Positions 59,377 to 64,000 of a DNA stretch of 64,000 nucleotides are shown here, piece by piece. Origin of the DNA: Cladopsammia gracilis (taxonomy: Eukaryota; Cnidaria; Anthozoa; Scleractinia; Dendrophylliidae); contig JAJGOT010000474.1 in the NCBI GenBank assembly GCA_022457155.1, forward strand, positions 1 through 64,000. The letters run 5' to 3'. Position numbers and translations under genes: made by a program. Position 1 is the stretch's first letter; every line of letters begins with the position of its first letter. The notes beneath the pieces are model-generated. The model was not told the DNA's origin and made no database searches. It worked only from the letters and a program-made list of their open reading frames with translations.

Positions 59377-59466
59377 TTATTATGCACATTCCTGAGCTGC
59401 ACTTGTAAAGAGCGCGCACAAAAAAGTGATCAATGCACAGCAGTCAACTTGTAAGTAAACAACTTA

Positions 59467-59552
59467 CGTCACTTCTGCATGCATAAAACTATTGTCTGTA
59501 GGTATGACGTCACTTCTGCATGCATAAAACTATTGTCTGTAGGTATGACGTA
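59467..59552 (+). repeat. 46-bp direct duplication
   Basis: CGTCACTTCTGCATGCATAA...TGTCTGTAGGTATGA occurs twice in tandem. Confidence 0.9.
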
Positions 59553-60124
59553 ACAGAAACAGCAAGCAATAATTAGCTGCGTGCTTATAGCCAATCAAAA
59601 TCGAGCTAGTAACACCAATGTATAATAATAATAGTTAAATGTCAAACAAATTGCAGAACATCGCTGTGAGGCCACTCAACCACAGACTGATAAAAATTAT
59701 TGACTAAAAATCCTCAAAATTCTCACTTACACTGACCAATTATACAACCAGTAGAGATTTGAAATGTGATAACCTAATTTTCAAAAAAATGCGAAAAGAC
59801 GAACACTTTTAACCAGCTCTTTAGCTAAACTGATTTACTACAAATATTTATTTTACCTAAAATGATTATGATAATATTACAAATAAGAATGTAAAGAAGA
59901 ATAAAAAATCAAATCTGTAGTAAATGACAAAGAATAATGATCAATTCCCCATGACCTTCAAAACCAAAATTACTATTAATGTCATTATTATTTAAACAAT
60001 ATGGCTAAAAAAATTTTTTAGTCCGACTAGTAAGTGACCTTCTACCATTACAACTGGCCAGAAATTTCTCACCCTGTTACCACTGATGACCCAGACCTAA
60101 AAACTAACTTTTGTACTCCAAGAG

Positions 60125-60610
60125 CCTCATCATAAACCATGTATTGCAGTCCTAACTTTTGAGTGTGTGGATAAGTTCCAACAGTGACCATTCAAATCAA
60201 AGCTGTTAAGCTTCATGCACTTTCCTGTGGTACTGTTTATTATGCTGTACAAGGTGGTTCTAACTTTTGAGTCTGTGGATGAAATCCTAAAGTGTGACCA
60301 TTCAAATGAAAGCTACTGAGCAGTACTTTCCTGTGGTACTGTTTATTATGCTGTACAAGGTGGTTCTAACTTTTGAGTCTGTGGATGAAATCCTAAAGTG
60401 TGATCATTCAAATGAAAGCTACTGAGAAGTACTTTCCTGTGGTGCTGTTTATTATGCTGTACAAGGTGGTTCTAACTTTTAAGTATGTGGATGAAATCCT
60501 AAAGTGTGACCATTCAAATGAAAGCTATTGAGCAGTACTTTCCAATGGTACTATTTGTTTTTCAGTATTTAACACAATAAAATTTTGGATTTTCCTTGAA
60601 TTCTGTATTT
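60125..60610 (-). repeat. T1-related tandem repeat, reverse orientation, 4-5 units
   Basis: Complementary units of about 106 bp with AGTACTTTCCTGTGGTACTG and TTCTAACTTTTGAGTCTGTG. It lies between the candidate small gene and the NPF gene. Confidence 0.9.
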
Positions 60611-61875
60611 GATGGCTCTCAGGAGTGAAAAGATAGAGCCCAGTACTTGTCCAGCTAGAGTACTTAGAGTAACAAGCTTATTCAGGCTTATTAGTGGTAG
60701 AATCAGCCACATTGTTAACACACATAAAAGATCAATAAAATTGCTATTTAGTAAGGAAAATATCAAGTATTTGTACAATAGAGGTAATTAATAATTAACC
60801 TACTACTTTGTGGGGACAGAAGTCTTCTGCTTAAGTTTAAATGTATCAACACAAGAACTACCGATATTAATTAAAATTAATTTTCCTGAAAAAGCTCAAT
60901 GGAAAATATCCAATGTTATGTTTAATATTTGTATGCAAAGAAGGTATCGATAATAAATATTAAAAACTAAGATAAAAAATAAACGCCAGTGTATAATGTG
61001 ATTAAATCACCAACAGTTATAAATGCCTGCTTATTAAAGGGGCTATGTCATGGCTTTTTTATGTTTTTTTTTTCTCAGACTGTGCTAGAATTAAAACTGA
61101 GCATCTTACTTCAAACACGAAATGTTCTTAGAACACCAAGAACATGATATGAAGTAAATTTTTGTAGAAAGAATAAACCATTATCAGTTGTTAGCAAATT
61201 TTCCAAAACACATTGCACAAACTTGAAAAAATGGCCAATATTTTCAAGTTGCAATCCATTTCCATCCTGGCCATCTGTAGTCAGTGACACTTGTTTGTAG
61301 TTTCATTATACTCATAAAGTAATTTTAAACAAAACCATCATGGACCATTGTTTTTGCATTTCCACTGATATAAAAATGTATTTTAGCTTTTTAAAATAAC
61401 ACTAAATATGGACACATAGCCCCTTTAAGGCCGCAACACAAATAAGCTGACCCTTACCCCGACCCAAATCCTTGCACCTTTGAACAAGTCACACCCACAA
61501 CTCTTGAAAGTTTTTTTTTTCTTTCTTTAAATAAAATAGCCTATACACTAGCATTTATGGCAATTAATAAGGTTTTAAAATGGTAAGAAAAAAACACACT
61601 TTCATCAGCACTAAATAAATCCTTTCCCCCACCCTAAAAACATTATTTCCCATTTATTTTCCTTTAATTGGAAGCACAGTTACATGTACTCAGCCTCATC
61701 ATGTAAAACAGTCCCTTAATAAAATTTCCCTTTCTCAATTATTCAGAATAATCTCTTTTACTCCCACAAGTCTCTGGTTATGGGGATCTTTGTCTTGCTT
61801 GTAAAAAAAAAAAACAATGAAACACAGGAAGGTAACTAAATAAACATAGAATGGTTTTTATTTGAGTATCAAAAG
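60611..61875. other. Intergenic AT-rich DNA
   Basis: No gene. GGGGCTATGTCATGGC (61040) and TATGGACACATAGCCCC (61408-61424) form an inverted pair, suggesting another eroded MITE at about 61038-61425. Confidence 0.4.
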
Positions 61876-62124
61876 TAATTAATTTGCAATTGCTTTGTTT
61901 TTGCATTGCTACACTTTGTGCTACACTTTGTGATAACCAAACCAATCAGAAGTAAAACCAAAAGCAATCATGACTTGCTCCCAGAAGTTTTCTCATGATT
62001 GGTTTGGGTAGTTGTATTTGCTTCAAGTTCTGATTGGTTCATCAGATTGTTTGTGTCTGTTGAAACTGGTCACAGTAATTACTTTGGTTTTGGTTTTATG
62101 ACACTCAATTGAAAACCGCTCTAC
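61876..62124. mobile_element. MITE family M3 copy 4
   Basis: CCAATCAGAAGTAAAACC, TGATTGGTTCATCAGATTGT and the end CAATTGAAAACCGCTCTA, as in the other copies. Confidence 0.7.
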
Positions 62125-62306
62125 ATGTAATATTATTAACAATCATCTTGAAAGAATTATTATAAAGAAAGAGATTATTCCACTTAACCAATGCGACTTG
62201 TAAGTCACCCTCAATAGTAAGACTAATTCATCTTAATGTAAGGAATCGTCTTAAAAACATGTTCCCTAATAAAATTATTATTAAAATCACCTCACGGTTC
62301 GGCTCA

Positions 62307-63455
62307 TCACACCCAAAACACTTGATCCTGATTGGACGGTTTAAATGGATTAGAATCCTTCTTAGTGACAGGTGGTCGAGGTGGAGGACTCATTTGCCGT
62401 GATCCAAAGTAAGATGCAAAGTCATCATCATTTGTCGGACGTGTAGAACCTTGTCCCCACGGGGATGATGACCATGAGGTGCTTCCCTGAGATGAAGTGC
62501 TTGGGGGTAAATTAGCCTGCAAATCATGAGTCCATGCATTTGAAAGAGCGTCAATTTGGGATGCTGTTTCCGCAAATGGATTGACAGTAGTAAGAAGACC
62601 TTGGTTTGGTTGTGCTTTTGTCCCTGCTGTCTCCACGGATGCTGATGCTAGCCACATTTCAGCATCAGAGATTCGTTGCTGCAGCTGCGGATGATGTGGC
62701 TGTTGCTGTTGGCCAGAGGTTCCCCAGTGGGTGGGTCCATTGACTAGGGGAGATGGCTGTAATGGTGCTGCTACATTGGGCACATTGCCCCCTCTACTGA
62801 TGTTCAATAAAGTGTTGGGAGCTTGTGCAGTTGATGGTGAATTGGCACTCAACCCATTGTACATGGTGCTTGATTGAATCGGAGTACTACTCTGTGGAAC
62901 GTTGGGTTGAGCGACAGGTGTTGCCGATGGAGCCTGGGTGTGGTTCTGCAACATAAGGGCATCCATTGGTGGTGGCAACTGAGGAACAGATGGCTCTTCT
63001 GTCAGAGTCTCGTAACCACTTGTGTCTCCACGTAGAGGCATAAAAGACAAAGGATTTGAGCGATACCGCAGAGACATGTGACGAGTAAAAGGTGATGGGT
63101 TGAATGGCTGTGGACGTGGCCGTGCTACTGAAGGTGGTGGCTTAAGAATGGGAGTAGGTGCATTGTTTTGCTTTGGTTGGCCTGGTGATGGCAACTGCTG
63201 CGTCGTAGTAACCAAAGTACCATTCTTAACTGGAGCTGTTGTTACACTAGACGGCACTGCTGCAGCAGCTATAGGCGCTGTAGTTGATATTGGTGTTGGG
63301 GTGGGGGTGGGGGTGGAGGTGACAGTGGGGGTAGGGGTGGTGGTTTTCCCTGGAGAAGGCTGTTGTGCTGGTGGTTGATTTGATGGACTTGTGCCATTCA
63401 CCAATGGCATGGTACTTGCAGCACTGGGTGTTGCAGCAGCTGTTGCAGGAAGGTG

Positions 63456-63488
<33 letters not shown>
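62307..63488 (-). CDS. Terminal exon of an NPF-motif, Pro/Ser/Thr-rich protein with polyglutamine
   Basis: The acceptor is tttatctacag/CAG and the stop TGA lies at the low-coordinate end. The exon opens with about ten Gln codons, then an Ala/Pro/Thr-rich region (TPTPTVTSTPTPTPTP). The C-terminal third contains NPFAETASQIDAL and ends SNPFKPSNQDQVFWV, with a PPPRPP stretch just before. NPF motifs bind EH-domain proteins of the endocytic machinery and PPPRPP could bind SH3 domains. So an endocytic adaptor or related scaffold is plausible, but no catalytic or PTB/ENTH domain is in this exon and I cannot name the gene. An ATG inside (63410) is probably internal because the frame is open back to the acceptor. 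Upstream exons are beyond 64000. Confidence 0.8.

Positions 63489-63490
<2 letters not shown>
63461..63490 (-). repeat. CAG trinucleotide repeat encoding polyglutamine
   Basis: Ten GCT units on the + strand (CAG phase on -) at the very start of the terminal exon. The repeat overlaps the 3' splice site, so length changes alter both the glutamine tract and the exon border context. Confidence 0.9.
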
Positions 63491-63492
<2 letters not shown>

Positions 63493-64000
63493 AGATAAAT
63501 AATAAGGAATTGATATAAAGTTGACTCCTGCTATCTCAAACTCTCAAGTGGAATGGAAAAATGCTCAAGATAACAGGGGGTCAATATATCAGGGGTGGTG
63601 TCAAATTTCGTAATTTTCAACAAAACTACAGTGTAGTAAAGAGCTGTCGGTACTCAGAGTCTGCTGTAATAGTCTCTTTATTTGCTATTAGCAATCAATA
63701 CTGTTTATTATTATCATGATTGTTAGTAATTTTTTTCTCATTTAGCGTGGAACAAAAAGATTTTCTTCCATACAAGGTCCAGCAAAATTGGCCATTACTC
63801 AGGGATTTCGTTTGAGGACGGAGGCCGGACGTTTCGTCCGGTCGTTTCACATGTGAAGTCTGGTACTTTCACAGGAAATAATTATTTTCTCAAGTGTAAA
63901 TAAATGGCCCAAGTCCGTTTGTTCCACCAATGAATCCAGTACTTTAAAATTTTACCGAAAACCCTGATTACTCAACTACGAGTGTTTTAAGAAAATAAAT
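63491..64000. other. Intron upstream of the NPF-protein terminal exon
   Basis: No further exon of the - strand gene is visible before the window ends. AT-rich. Confidence 0.4.

Overview
The window is eukaryotic, intron-rich and AT-rich. It is very probably anthozoan cnidarian DNA, most likely from a stony coral. The reasons are a metazoan gene set with a ciliary protein, coding sequence scattered as small exons with canonical GT/AG borders, a Penelope-type retroelement, tRNA-derived SINEs, and a very dense load of palindromic MITEs and minisatellites of the style I associate with coral genomes. The taxon is an inference from style, not from a diagnostic sequence. There are no bacterial operons, CRISPR arrays or prophage.

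Three protein genes can be supported and a fourth is a candidate. (1) TTC13 (tetratricopeptide repeat protein 13) fills 11245-46935 on the + strand. I resolve 26 coding exons whose phases agree at every junction except one (exons 5/6), giving about 866 residues against 860 in human. The protein has a signal peptide, a cysteine-bearing N-terminal region, a TPR superhelix and the long conserved C-terminal region of the family. (2) On the - strand, diverging from TTC13 across a gap of about 196 bp, lie 5' and middle exons of a gene whose last three exons in the window (3598-3666, 1977-2105, 553-620) resemble the N-terminal half of IFT43, an intraflagellar transport A subunit. It runs off the left edge. 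(3) At the right end (62307-63488, - strand) is the last exon of a low-complexity, NPF-motif protein with a polyglutamine tract, probably an endocytic adaptor. (4) Three exons at 47084-55544 (+) can be joined in phase into a 90-residue protein beginning Met-Gly-Asn, a possible N-myristoylated orphan.

The rest is mobile and repetitive DNA, much of it dated by nested insertions. Intron 1 of TTC13 carries about 4.7 kb of a 17-bp minisatellite, interrupted by a TTAA-flanked hairpin element and by a retroelement tail. Intron 7 has one MITE inserted into another with a perfect 8-bp target duplication. Intron 13 has a 784-bp tandem duplication that carried a hAT-like element along. Intron 17 has a LINE fragment split by a 393-bp palindrome whose removal restores the reading frame. 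A 5'-truncated Penelope-like element with GIY-YIG nuclease lies at 52419-53602 (-), and two hammerhead-ribozyme-like motifs typical of Penelope elements lie in TTC13 introns 6 and 12.

Layout: 1-11048 IFT43-like gene (-) with MITEs; 11049-11244 shared promoter; 11245-46935 TTC13; 46936-55544 candidate small gene with the Penelope remnant in its intron; 55545-62306 intergenic, repeat-rich; 62307-63488 NPF-protein terminal exon (-); 63489-64000 intron or upstream sequence. No new multi-gene system is evident. The most unusual material is the repeat architecture inside TTC13.
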